Shown: positions 8,519 to 16,613 of the stretch, piece after piece | Position numbering within the stretch: position 1 is the stretch's first letter | Layout: every line of letters starts with the position of its first letter | Assembly: GCA_002389905.1 (NCBI GenBank) | Contig: DGRE01000030.1 | Location: 1-33,285, forward strand | DNA length: 33,285 nt | From: Hungatella sp. UBA4396 | GTDB taxonomy: Bacteria; Bacillota; Clostridia; Lachnospirales; Lachnospiraceae | Direction of reading: 5' to 3' | Notes under the pieces: model-generated | Database searches by the model: none | What the model was told of the DNA's origin: nothing | The model's input: the letters and a program-made list of their open reading frames with translations, nothing else | Translations under genes and position numbers: made by a program

Positions 8519-9661
8519 TTACCACCTGCTTTCTATATATTCATAAGCCGCCGCCTCTGCTTCAAGAATCTCCTCCACGGTCGGGCTGTCTTTTACAGTA
8601 TGCCCGTTCATTGCCCCCTCTATCATATCTGTAATGGCAAGATATGGAATTTCTCTGTTTAAAAATTTGGAAACTGCCCGTTCATTGGCAGCATTAAAGA
8701 CTGTGGGAAGGGTTCCGCCTGTTCTTCCGGCTTCATAAGCCAGCCCAAGCCCCGGAAAATTGACCATATCCGGTTTTTCAAAAGCAATCTGTCCCATGAT
8801 CCAGAAGTCCAGACGGTCTCCGGAAAGGGGTCTTCTCTCAGGATAATAAAGTGCATACTGGATGGGCAGCTTCATATCCGGTGTTCCAAGTTGGGCCATG
8901 ACTGCCCCGTCTTCAAACTCTACCATGGAATGAATGATGCTCTTAGGCTGAATCACCACCTGCACCTGATCCATCTCCACGCCGAACAGCCACTTGGCTT
9001 CCATGACCTCTAATCCCTTATTGACCATAGTGGAAGAATCAATGGTAATCTTCCTTCCCATGGACCAGTTAGGGTGATTTAAGGCATCCTCCACCTGGAC
9101 GGACTCCATTTCCTTTCGGGTTCTGCCCCGGAAAGGACCGCCGGAAGCTGTCAGAAGTATTTTATGGATGGTATTTTTATGTTCCCCGTTTAAACACTGG
9201 AAAATGGCGCTGTGCTCACTGTCCACCGGCAGAATCTTTACCCCCCGTTCCTTGGCCAAAGGCATGATGATATGCCCTGCCGTCACCAGAGTTTCCTTAT
9301 TGGCCAGGGCAATGTCCTTTCCGGCCTCCATGGCCGCAATGGTGGGACGTATGCCGATCATGCCCACAACAGCGGTTACCACCATGTCAGAAGAGGGCTC
9401 TATGGCAGCCTCCATCAGTCCCTCCATGCCGGACAGAATGCGGACCGGAAGATCCCGGACTGATGATTTCAATTCTTTGGCCTTTTGTTCGTCCCATACG
9501 CAAGCTGTCTTTGGGCGGAATTTTCTGATCTGTACTTCCAGCAGGGCGATGTTGCTGCCTGCCGCCAGAGCAGTGACTTCTATATCCTTCTGGGCCTCTA
9601 CCACCTCCAAAGTTTGGGTTCCGATGGAACCTGTTGAACCGAGGATTGCTATTTTCTTCAT
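8519..9661 (-). CDS. dxr: 1-deoxy-D-xylulose 5-phosphate reductoisomerase
   Basis: A 380-residue NADPH-dependent enzyme for the first committed step of the MEP pathway (DXP to MEP). Evidence: the N-terminal nucleotide-binding GSTGSIGTQTLEVV (8-21), the ANKETLVTAG motif, the metal/substrate motif LPVDSEHSAIFQCL, and the flexible-loop region NHPNWSMGRKITIDSSTM. The C-terminal helical domain is complete. The ribosome site AAGGAG is somewhat far, about 13 bases from ATG. It follows cdsA in the operon and abuts rseP. Confidence 0.97.
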   Translation of the reverse strand: MKKIAILGSTGSIGTQTLEVVEAQKDIEVTALAAGSNIALLEVQIRKFRPKTACVWDEQKAKELKSSVRDLPVRILSGMEGLMEAAIEPSSDMVVTAVVGMIGIRPTIAAMEAGKDIALANKETLVTAGHIIMPLAKERGVKILPVDSEHSAIFQCLNGEHKNTIHKILLTASGGPFRGRTRKEMESVQVEDALNHPNWSMGRKITIDSSTMVNKGLEVMEAKWLFGVEMDQVQVVIQPKSIIHSMVEFEDGAVMAQLGTPDMKLPIQYALYYPERRPLSGDRLDFWIMGQIAFEKPDMVNFPGLGLAYEAGRTGGTLPTVFNAANERAVSKFLNREIPYLAITDMIEGAMNGHTVKDSPTVEEILEAEAAAYEYIESRW

Positions 9662-9695
9662 CTTATGCTAATAACTCCTTTTGTTTTCCAATTTT

Positions 9696-10496
9696 TCAGC
9701 GCAGAAATGTCATGGCAAAGTAAATGGCCGGAGCAGTAAAGAGCATGCTGTCAAACCGGTCCAGGATTCCGCCATGGCCCGGAATCAGCTTTCCGTAATC
9801 CTTTATCTGATGATTGCGCTTAATAGCCGAAGCAGCCAAGTCCCCGATCTGGGAAATAACCGCAGCAATGGCACAGGCCAAAGCACAGGCAGCACCTGGG
9901 CTTTGAAGCTCTGTCAGGGCTCCGCTGAAAACTGTTCCGTAAATAAGGCCCAAAAGAGCTGATCCTATGGCTCCTCCGACAGCTCCCTCAATGGACTTTT
10001 TCGGACTGAGCACCGGAGCCAGCTTGTGCTTTCCGATCAGCATTCCCACACAGTATGCACAGGTATCGCAGCCCCAGGAGCTCAAAAACACCAGCCATAC
10101 CAGATATTTTCCGTCCGGCATGGAACGGACCTGATACAGATAGGACAGCATAACCGCCACGTAAAAAACTCCCAGAAAGGCCACTGTCACTTCTTCTGTC
10201 TTATACTTTGGAAATGTAAATACATAGATGCTCATGAGAATCATCAAAAAAGCGATGAACATCAGCATCATAAATTCTGCCTTTTGAAACCACAAAAGTC
10301 CGTAATAGAATACGACTGTCAGATAACCCATATAACCCAAAGGGTTTCTTTCTATTTTCATCACGCGGTACAACTCAAACAAACCGGTCATGGATATGAA
10401 GACGGTTGTAGCAAAAAGCAGAAGTCCGCCGCTCCCCACTGTCACAAGAGCGATTAAAATGAGAACGATTCCGCTTATGAGTCTGGTTGTAAACAT
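9696..10496 (-). CDS. cdsA: Phosphatidate cytidylyltransferase
   Basis: A 266-residue polytopic membrane enzyme making CDP-diacylglycerol from phosphatidic acid and CTP, the entry to phospholipid synthesis. There are about seven to eight hydrophobic segments from residue 5 onward. The CdsA signature lies near the C terminus: SAIKRNHQIKDYGKLIPGHG, continuing GILDRFDS, with the conserved acidic residues. Preceded by a strong GGGAGGAAG ribosome site. It follows uppS by 19 bases in the operon. Confidence 0.96.
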   Translation of the reverse strand: MFTTRLISGIVLILIALVTVGSGGLLLFATTVFISMTGLFELYRVMKIERNPLGYMGYLTVVFYYGLLWFQKAEFMMLMFIAFLMILMSIYVFTFPKYKTEEVTVAFLGVFYVAVMLSYLYQVRSMPDGKYLVWLVFLSSWGCDTCAYCVGMLIGKHKLAPVLSPKKSIEGAVGGAIGSALLGLIYGTVFSGALTELQSPGAACALACAIAAVISQIGDLAASAIKRNHQIKDYGKLIPGHGGILDRFDSMLFTAPAIYFAMTFLR

Positions 10497-10515
10497 GGTG
10501 CTTCCTCCCTCCCTG

Positions 10516-11238
10516 TCACTTCACTCCCCCGAATCTCCGCTCCCTGCTATTATAAGCTTCAATAGCCCGGATTAATTCATCCTGATTAAAATCAGGCCAG
10601 TAACAGTCTGTCACATAAAGCTCTGTATATGCCAGCTGCCATAATAAGTAATTGGAAAGGCGCAGCTCTCCGCTGGTGCGGATTAAAAGATCCGGGTCCG
10701 GGATGTCAGCGGTATCCAGATAGGAAGTAAATATCTCCTCCGTCATGTCCTCCGGCAAAAGCCTGCCTTCTTGTCCATCCTGTAAGATCTTTTTTGCAGC
10801 CCGCAGAATTTCATCCCTGCCGCCGTAATTGACTGCGATCACAAAGGTCAGGCCGGTGTTGTCTTTTGTCTGTTCCACCAGCTTTTCAATGCCTTCTACA
10901 ATGTCCTGGTCAAAGCGTTCCCTGTCTCCGATCATCTTAACCCGGACGTTATTGGCTTTAGCCACCTTTAAAAGCCTTACCATGTAGTAGCGGAACAGCT
11001 GCATCAGTGCTCCCACTTCTTCCTTGGAACGCTTCCAGTTTTCTGTGGAAAAGCCGTAGACCGTTAAGTATTTGATGCCAAGGCGGGCTGCATCCTCTAC
11101 GGTCTTTTCTACCGTCACACAGCCCTCTTTATGTCCCAGGCTCCGGGGAAGGCCTCTCTTTTTAGCCCATCTTCCATTGCCATCCAGTATAATCGCCACA
11201 TGCTCCGGAATTACCAGATTTTCAATGTTTTTATCCAT
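10516..11238 (-). CDS. uppS: Undecaprenyl diphosphate synthase (cis-prenyltransferase)
   Basis: A 240-residue cytosolic enzyme extending farnesyl diphosphate with isopentenyl units to the C55 lipid carrier for peptidoglycan. Motifs: HVAIILDGNGRWAKKRGLPR (the catalytic Asp and diphosphate-binding region), TVYGFSTENWKRS, and the C-terminal DLLIRTSGELRLSNYLLWQ. I place the start at the ATG at 11238, 10 bases after AAGGAG; a further in-frame start 8 codons upstream has no better site and lies in a hairpin. Located between frr and cdsA. Confidence 0.96.
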   Translation of the reverse strand: MDKNIENLVIPEHVAIILDGNGRWAKKRGLPRSLGHKEGCVTVEKTVEDAARLGIKYLTVYGFSTENWKRSKEEVGALMQLFRYYMVRLLKVAKANNVRVKMIGDRERFDQDIVEGIEKLVEQTKDNTGLTFVIAVNYGGRDEILRAAKKILQDGQEGRLLPEDMTEEIFTSYLDTADIPDPDLLIRTSGELRLSNYLLWQLAYTELYVTDCYWPDFNQDELIRAIEAYNSRERRFGGVK

Positions 11239-11263
11239 AAAATACCGCTCCTTTAAAAGCACA

Positions 11264-11297
11264 AAACAGGACAGGCAAAATGCCTGCCCCCCTGTTT
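11264..11297 (-). terminator. Hairpin between frr and uppS, possible attenuator
   Basis: On the minus strand AAACAGG and GGCAGGC pair with GCCTG-TCCTGTTT around ATTTT, giving a long GC-rich stem followed only by a short T tract (TTTTG). It looks like a partial terminator or processing element that could lower expression of uppS and later genes relative to pyrH-frr. Confidence 0.5.
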
Positions 11298-11304
11298 AAG
11301 ATTT

Positions 11305-11859
11305 TTATACGGTAAGAAGGTCTTTTGACTTCTCATCAATCGCTTTTTCTACCTGGGCGATCATCTTATCCGTTAATTTCTGAATCTTATCTTCTGCCTC
11401 TGCATGCTCATCCTCAGAAATCTCTTCTGCCTTCAGCTGTTTCTTAAAGGAGTCGTTGGCATCACGGCGGATGTTGCGGATTGCAACCTTGGCGGCCTCT
11501 CCCTTTTTCTTAACATCCTTTACCAGTTCTTTTCTGCGCTCTTCTGTCAGTTCCGGAAAAACCAAACGGATGATATTGCCGTCATTGGTGGGGTTAATTC
11601 CTAAGTCAGAAGTGAGAATAGCCTTTTCAATGGCCTTTAATAAGGTTTTCTCCCATGGCTGAATCACGATCATGCGGGCCTCTGGAACGGAAACATTGCC
11701 CACCTGCTGAATGGGAGTAGGTGTTCCGTAATAATCCACCTTGATCCTATCCAACACATGAGGATTGGCACGTCCTGCACGAATGGTCATATACTCATTC
11801 TCCAGTGCTTTTAATGTCTTATTCATCTTGTCTTCGTAAACCTGTAACTTCTCCTGCAT
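11305..11859 (-). CDS. frr: Ribosome recycling factor
   Basis: A 184-residue factor that, with EF-G, splits the post-termination ribosome. Full family length. Characteristic stretches are MTIRAGRANPHVLDRIKVDY, the domain II region GTPTPIQQVGNVSVPEARM, and the helical C-terminal arm RRDANDSFKKQLKAEEISEDE. An AGGAGG ribosome site precedes the ATG. It starts 14 bases after pyrH, the usual bacterial pairing. Confidence 0.98.
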   Translation of the reverse strand: MQEKLQVYEDKMNKTLKALENEYMTIRAGRANPHVLDRIKVDYYGTPTPIQQVGNVSVPEARMIVIQPWEKTLLKAIEKAILTSDLGINPTNDGNIIRLVFPELTEERRKELVKDVKKKGEAAKVAIRNIRRDANDSFKKQLKAEEISEDEHAEAEDKIQKLTDKMIAQVEKAIDEKSKDLLTV

Positions 11860-11873
11860 ATCGTCCTCCTGAT

Positions 11874-12575
11874 TTATGCGGTCACTATGGTGCCGCTTAT
11901 TTTTCCCTGCATTGCATTGGCAATGCCATCTTTTTCATTCAAACTGAATACCGCGAGGGGCATCTTATTTTCCATACACATGATGGAAGCGGTTAAATCG
12001 ATCACACCCAGTTGTTTTTCAATGACTTCTTCTATGGTGATCTTTTCATATTTTACCGCTTTCGGGTTGAGCTTTGGATCGCTGTCGTAGACTCCGTCAA
12101 TGGACTTTGCTAAAAGGATACAGTCAGCATCCATCTCAATAGCACGGAGAGCAATTCCTGTGTCGGTGGAAAAATAGGGGTGGCCTGTGCCTCCGGCGAA
12201 AAATACTACTTTTCCTTCTTTAAAGTATTGGTTGGCTTTGTCTTTGGAGAAGAGTTCCGTCATGGAACCGCATGGGAATGGGGTTAAGGTGCTGGTGTCC
12301 ATTCCTGCGTTGCGGAAAATCTCTGAAACGTAGATACAGTTCATGATGGTGGCGAGCATGCCGATTTGATCCGCCTTGGTGCGGTCAATGGCATTGCTGG
12401 TTCTGCCTCTCCAGAAGTTCCCTCCGCCGATGACGATGCCTACTTCTACACCTGCATCAACGGATATTTTAACCTGCCGTGCAACCTCTTTTACAGTGGC
12501 TTCCTCATAGCCTGTCTTTCCGGAACCGGCAAGAGCTTCACCGCTGAGTTTTAATAATACACGTCTTGGATTCAT
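11874..12575 (-). CDS. pyrH: UMP kinase
   Basis: A 233-residue amino acid kinase family enzyme, forming UDP from UMP and ATP and usually a hexamer. Motifs: the phosphate-binding RRVLLKLSGEALAG, VIGGGNFWRG, DCILLAKSIDGVYDSDP, and the C-terminal GTIVTA. The reading frame stays open 50 codons further upstream, but the ATG at 12575 has an AGGAG site at a normal distance and gives the normal N terminus; the extension would begin only 28 bases inside the predicted -10 to start region and is not family-like. First gene of the long pyrH-polC operon, with its own promoter and a structured leader. Confidence 0.97.
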   Translation of the reverse strand: MNPRRVLLKLSGEALAGSGKTGYEEATVKEVARQVKISVDAGVEVGIVIGGGNFWRGRTSNAIDRTKADQIGMLATIMNCIYVSEIFRNAGMDTSTLTPFPCGSMTELFSKDKANQYFKEGKVVFFAGGTGHPYFSTDTGIALRAIEMDADCILLAKSIDGVYDSDPKLNPKAVKYEKITIEEVIEKQLGVIDLTASIMCMENKMPLAVFSLNEKDGIANAMQGKISGTIVTA

Positions 12576-12638
12576 TGCTTTTAGTTCTCCTGTCGTAAAG
12601 TTCTCTTGTGCAAGTTTCTTTTGTCTGTCGGCTAGTCC

Positions 12639-12685
12639 GCAGTGCAAGCACAACGAAAAAATTTCCTTGCCCCATTTTGCACTGC
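12639..12685 (-). promoter_or_regulatory. Structured 5' leader of the pyrH operon
   Basis: In the leader RNA a perfect 9-bp stem GCAGTGCAA/TTGCACTGC closes a 29-base loop. A second, related palindrome CTTGCACAAG lies at 12605-12614, about 25 bases further along the RNA, and could pair with parts of the first stem, so two exclusive folds are conceivable. No known riboswitch class is recognised, and no terminator follows. Confidence 0.5.
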
Positions 12686-12702
12686 TCATTGCTTTCATGG
12701 AG

Positions 12703-12731
12703 ATTATACCACACTTCTCCCCCATTGGAAA
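12703..12731 (-). promoter_or_regulatory. Sigma-A promoter of the pyrH-polC operon
   Basis: Minus strand: -35 TTTCCA (12726-12731), 17-base spacer, -10 TATAAT (12703-12708), with an extended -10 TGG just before it. The start near 12696 gives a leader of about 120 bases. It lies right after the oppA terminator, so the pyrH operon is expressed independently of opp. Confidence 0.78.
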
Positions 12732-12767
12732 GAGGAAGTTTGCCGCCTGTGGTCAGGTTGTATGGGC

Positions 12768-12800
12768 AAAAAAATGCCCGGGAGACTTTCCCGGGCGTTT
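12768..12800 (-). terminator. Rho-independent terminator of the opp operon
   Basis: On the minus strand GCCCGGGA/TCCCGGGC (8 bp, 5-base loop AAGTC) is followed by A and seven T. It is located about 20 bases after the oppA stop and separates opp from the pyrH promoter. Confidence 0.93.
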
Positions 12801-12819
12801 TTCAGAAAACCGTCTTTCC

Positions 12820-14508
12820 TTATTCAATAGTAGCATACTGGAAGAACCAGTAGCCGTATGGGGAATGCCATGTTCCCTTTAATTTCGGATTCTGTAACCA
12901 GAAGTCATTGTAGTAAGCAAGAGGCGCAATAGCTGCATCTTCAAGAATCATGTTCTCTGCCTGATGAAGCTTCTCATAATGCTCTTCGATATCAGCAGTG
13001 GAGTTTGCTTCGTGAAGCAGAGCGTCAAGCTCTGGGCTGCTGTACTTTGCGTTGTTGTTACCGCTTGTGGACAGCATTAAGTTCAGCATATTGGATGGAT
13101 CGTCATAATCATATACCCAGCCGTCACGTGCAACCTGATAATCTCCTGCACGGCGGGTAGGTGTGAAGGTAGCCCACTCAACAACCTTGATATCCATGTT
13201 AATGCCGAGTGCTTCCTTCCAGCAGCTCTGTAAATACTCTGCTACTGCTTTGTGGTAGCCTGCGTCATTGGTCATGTATTCAATGGTTGGGAATCCCTGT
13301 CCGTCCGGATATCCGGCCTGTGCAAGAAGTTCCTTTGCCTTTGCAACATCCGCGTCATAATTGGAAGGATTGAAGAAATTTCCGCCGTTCTTTTCCGTTG
13401 TCACGTCTGCAAAGAAAGATCCGTCTTTCGCATCAGAAATGCCAGGGCCAACGAAGTTTGTTGCAGGAGTATAAATGCCCTGCATAACAGTGTTGGCAAC
13501 ATAGTCACGGTCAATGGCAAGGCTTAAAGCCTTACGTACGTCAGGATTGTTAAAGGGTTCTTTCTGGTTCTGGAAATCGATATAGTAGGTACCCATAATC
13601 GGCTCTACATGGAAATCTTCTGTGCCCTTCAGGGTTGGAATTTCCTCTGTAGGAGGCTCTTTGATCATAGCAAGCTCACCAGCCTGGTATGCGCTGTAAT
13701 AGGAGTTTGTATCTTCCATTAAAGCGAATTTCAAGGTATTTAAAGTAACTGCATCTGCATTCCAGTAATTTTCATTCTTAGAAAGAATAATGTGAGATCC
13801 TGGAACCCACTCTGTCATCTTTAAAGGGCCGTTGGAGATATAAGTCTCAGGAGTTAAGCTCCACTGCTCTCCGTTTGCGTCTACAGATGCCTGCTGAACA
13901 GGAACCATGGAAGCATGAGTTACGAGTTTTGCAAAATAGATACAGGGAACAGATAATTCAACTACAAAGGTATTGTCATCGGGAGCGGAAACAGCGAGAG
14001 ATTCCCAATCGCCGCCTGCTGCACCTTCAAAGCCCTTGATATAGCCCAGCATGTCTGCTGCATAAGGAGCTGCTGTCTCAGGAGCTGCCAGTCTCTTCCA
14101 GGAATACACGAAATCATTGGCAGTTAAAGGGGAACCGTCGCTCCATTTTAAACCTTCACGAAGGTGGAACGTATAGGTAAGCCCGTCCTCAGATACATCA
14201 TAGGACTCTGCCTGACCAGAAACGATGGTATTCTCAGAATCCACGATCAAAAGGGTTTCAAAGGCATGAACAATGATGTTGGCACCGTCAACCGCACTGT
14301 TTAAAGCAGGGTCAATGGTCTCAGGGTCCGGTCCGACACGAACTGCAAGGTCAAGAGCACCTGCCGCTTCTGCGGGAGCAGATGTTTCCCCTCCTGCCGC
14401 AGTAGTTCCGGCGCCTGCAGATGGATCAGCAGCTTTGCCGCCTCCGCAAGCGGAGAGAATCATACTGGATGCCATGATTGCAGCCAATACAAGTGACATT
14501 TTCTTCAT
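12820..14508 (-). CDS. oppA: Oligopeptide-binding lipoprotein of the Opp ABC transporter
   Basis: A 562-residue extracellular solute-binding protein, family 5. It has a lipoprotein signal peptide with lipobox LSAC (cleavage before Cys21), a Gly/Ala-rich linker to about residue 50, then the family core starting LDLAVRVGPDPETIDPALNS and including WSDGSPLTANDFVYSWKRL and NNPDVRKALSLAIDRDYV. It captures peptides outside the cell and delivers them to OppBC. A perfect AGGAGG lies 6 bases before the ATG, stronger than those of the permease genes, as expected for a component needed in excess. Last gene of oppBCDFA. The symbol follows Opp convention; the true substrate could be another peptide class. 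Confidence 0.92.
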   Translation of the reverse strand: MKKMSLVLAAIMASSMILSACGGGKAADPSAGAGTTAAGGETSAPAEAAGALDLAVRVGPDPETIDPALNSAVDGANIIVHAFETLLIVDSENTIVSGQAESYDVSEDGLTYTFHLREGLKWSDGSPLTANDFVYSWKRLAAPETAAPYAADMLGYIKGFEGAAGGDWESLAVSAPDDNTFVVELSVPCIYFAKLVTHASMVPVQQASVDANGEQWSLTPETYISNGPLKMTEWVPGSHIILSKNENYWNADAVTLNTLKFALMEDTNSYYSAYQAGELAMIKEPPTEEIPTLKGTEDFHVEPIMGTYYIDFQNQKEPFNNPDVRKALSLAIDRDYVANTVMQGIYTPATNFVGPGISDAKDGSFFADVTTEKNGGNFFNPSNYDADVAKAKELLAQAGYPDGQGFPTIEYMTNDAGYHKAVAEYLQSCWKEALGINMDIKVVEWATFTPTRRAGDYQVARDGWVYDYDDPSNMLNLMLSTSGNNNAKYSSPELDALLHEANSTADIEEHYEKLHQAENMILEDAAIAPLAYYNDFWLQNPKLKGTWHSPYGYWFFQYATIE

Positions 14509-14536
14509 AAATTTCCTCCTATAAAAATATTTTTAT

Positions 14537-14570
14537 CGACGCAGTAACACGTTACCCGTCTGCTGCGCCG
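14537..14570 (-). other. Intergenic hairpin between oppF and oppA
   Basis: On the minus strand CGGCGCAG pairs with CTGCGTCG (8 bp, one G-U), with a short inner GTAA/TTAC pairing. There is no U tract, so it is not a simple terminator. A hairpin just before a binding-protein gene commonly stabilises the downstream mRNA part; that role here is inferred. Confidence 0.55.
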
Positions 14571-14590
14571 ATTCCTTTCCAGCATAGCAT

Positions 14591-14604
14591 AAATTCTGGA
14601 AAAT
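14591..14604 (-). promoter_or_regulatory. Candidate CodY site upstream of oppA
   Basis: On the minus strand ATTTTCCAGAATTT resembles the B. subtilis CodY consensus AATTTTCWGAAAATT, with about five mismatches. A half-site AATTTTCC lies a few bases upstream at the oppF stop codon. CodY commonly controls opp genes, and codY is only 5 kb away, but the match is weak. Confidence 0.3.
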
Positions 14605-14616
14605 AGCAATGGAAAA

Positions 14617-15597
14617 TTAGTTAACCTTGTCCAGGTGGTGACATGCTGCATAATGACCGGAAGAAACCTCTTTCCATTCCGGCTCCTGTGCAGCGCAAAG
14701 CTCATCCGCATAAGGACAGCGGGTACGGAAATGGCAGCCAGACGGCGGATTCACCGGACTTGGCACATCTCCTTCCAGAACAATTCGTTGGGATTTGCGG
14801 CTGATTTCCGGGTCCGCAATGGGAATGGCGGAAATCAGGCTCTTGGTATAAGGGTGAACGCTGTGGAAGGTCAGCTCCAGGCTGTCCGCCAGCTCCACCA
14901 TCTTTCCAAGGTACATAACGCCGATTCTGTTTGAGATATGCTTTACGATGGAAAGGTCATGGGCAATAAATAAGTAGGTAAGTCCCATCTCCTCCTGAAG
15001 CTTCTCAAACATATTGACAACCTGGGCCTGAATGGATACGTCCAGAGCCGATACCGGCTCGTCGCACACAATAAACTGAGGATTAACTGCCAGCGCTCTT
15101 GCAATTCCCACCCTCTGGCGCTGACCGCCGGAAAATTCGTGGGGATAGCGGTTGGAGTGCTCTGAGTTAAGACCTACCGTGGAAAGGACGGAAATGATTC
15201 TCTCCTGTCTCTCCTTTTTATTTGCAGCCAGATGATGAATGTCAATGGCCTCTCCTACAATGTCACCTACGGTCATACGGGGGTCCAGACTGGCATAAGG
15301 GTCCTGGAACACAATCTGCATTTTCCTGCGGTAAGGCAGCATATTAGCCTTAGTGATGTCCTCTCCGTCAAAGAAAATCTTTCCTCCCGTAGGCTCATGA
15401 AGCCTTAAAAGGGTACGGCCTGTTGTGGTCTTTCCGCAGCCTGATTCTCCTACCAGTCCCAGGGTCTCCCCCTTCCTGATTCCAAAAGAAACGTCATCAA
15501 CGGCCTTGACCACCCTTTTTTCAAACATCTTTCCTCCGGCCACCGGGAAATGCTGCTGTAAATTCTTCACTTCCACAAGATACTTATCTTCCATCAT
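14617..15597 (-). CDS. oppF: Oligopeptide ABC transporter ATP-binding protein OppF
   Basis: A 326-residue cytoplasmic ATPase. Walker A GESGCGKTT, Q-loop region IVFQDPYASLDP, signature FSGGQRQRVGIARAL, Walker B FIVCDEPVSALD and the switch His in IAHDLS are all intact. The C-terminal oligopeptide-transporter extension carries a Cys cluster (CHFRTRCPYADELC...CHH); in some DppD/OppD relatives such a region binds an iron-sulfur cluster. Its ATG overlaps the oppD stop by four bases (ATGA), indicating translational coupling. Pairs with OppD to power OppBC. Confidence 0.94.
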   Translation of the reverse strand: MMEDKYLVEVKNLQQHFPVAGGKMFEKRVVKAVDDVSFGIRKGETLGLVGESGCGKTTTGRTLLRLHEPTGGKIFFDGEDITKANMLPYRRKMQIVFQDPYASLDPRMTVGDIVGEAIDIHHLAANKKERQERIISVLSTVGLNSEHSNRYPHEFSGGQRQRVGIARALAVNPQFIVCDEPVSALDVSIQAQVVNMFEKLQEEMGLTYLFIAHDLSIVKHISNRIGVMYLGKMVELADSLELTFHSVHPYTKSLISAIPIADPEISRKSQRIVLEGDVPSPVNPPSGCHFRTRCPYADELCAAQEPEWKEVSSGHYAACHHLDKVN

Positions 15598-16598
15598 GCA
15601 TCTCCCTTCTGTGCCTGCTCAAATTCCTGCTTTTGCAGCAGCCAGCAGGCGCTGTAATGAATATCGGACAAATCTGTATAAGGCGGCATTTCCCGCAGAC
15701 ATATCTTCATACATGCCCTGCACCTGGGGGCAAAAGGACAGCCCTTTGGCGGGTTCAGCATATCCACCGGGCTTCCTTCAATAGGAACCAGCTTGTTATG
15801 CTCCTTTTCCGTCAGCTTTGGAATGCTTCGAATCAGACCCTTGGTATATTCGTGGCTGGGATTGTAGAAAATATCCTCGGCAGTACCGTATTCCACAACC
15901 TTTCCCGCATACATAACAGCAATGCGGTCACACATGTTAGCAACCACACCCAAGTCATGGGTGATCATAATAATTGCCATTCCAAGCTTTTCCTTTAACT
16001 CCATCATCAGCTCTAAAATCTGCGCCTGAATAGTAACATCAAGGGCTGTGGTGGGCTCGTCTGCAATGAGAAGCTTGGGCTCACAGGCAAGTGCAATGGC
16101 GATCATGACACGCTGGCGCATACCTCCTGAAAGCTCATGGGGGTATTGTCTTAAACGCTTCTCAGGCTCATTGATTCCAACCAGGGTGAGAAGCTCTTTT
16201 GCCCTGTCGTAGGCCTGCTGCCTGTTTTTATCGGTATGAAGCATGATCACTTCACTGATCTGGTTTCCAATGGTGTAAACCGGATTTAAGCTGGTCATGG
16301 GGTCCTGAAAAATAATGGAAATCTCATTTCCACGGATCTTTCTCATTTCCTTTTCCGTCATCTTCTCGATCTGATGTCCGTTAAAGTTTAAGGAACCATC
16401 AATCAAACGGCCCGGATAAGCCGTAAGCCCCATAAGGCTGTATGCGGTAACGGATTTTCCGGAACCGGACTCTCCTACAATTCCTAAAACCTCTCCCTCA
16501 CGAAGGTGGAGGGATACGTCATTTAAAGCCTTTACCTCTCCTGCCGGAGTAAAGAAGGAAAGGCGTTCATGTTCAATGTTAACCAAATATTCGCTCAT
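15594..16598 (-). CDS. oppD: Oligopeptide ABC transporter ATP-binding protein OppD
   Basis: A 334-residue ATPase with Walker A GESGSGKS, Q-loop IIFQDPMTSLNPVYTIG, signature LSGGMRQRVMIAIAL, Walker B LLIADEPTTALD and switch ITHDLGVV. The C-terminal extension again has several Cys (CPFAPRCRACMKIC), as in the OppD/DppD group. An AAAGGAGGAG ribosome site is present. It forms the ATPase pair with OppF and overlaps it. Confidence 0.94.
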   Translation of the reverse strand: MSEYLVNIEHERLSFFTPAGEVKALNDVSLHLREGEVLGIVGESGSGKSVTAYSLMGLTAYPGRLIDGSLNFNGHQIEKMTEKEMRKIRGNEISIIFQDPMTSLNPVYTIGNQISEVIMLHTDKNRQQAYDRAKELLTLVGINEPEKRLRQYPHELSGGMRQRVMIAIALACEPKLLIADEPTTALDVTIQAQILELMMELKEKLGMAIIMITHDLGVVANMCDRIAVMYAGKVVEYGTAEDIFYNPSHEYTKGLIRSIPKLTEKEHNKLVPIEGSPVDMLNPPKGCPFAPRCRACMKICLREMPPYTDLSDIHYSACWLLQKQEFEQAQKGDA

Positions 16599-16613
16599 TA
16601 GTTCTCTCCTCCT

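Noticed and set aside
12576..12725. N-terminal extension of pyrH by 50 codons
   Set aside because: It includes the predicted promoter and structured leader, lacks a ribosome site, and is not part of the family; the ATG at 12575 has a good site.
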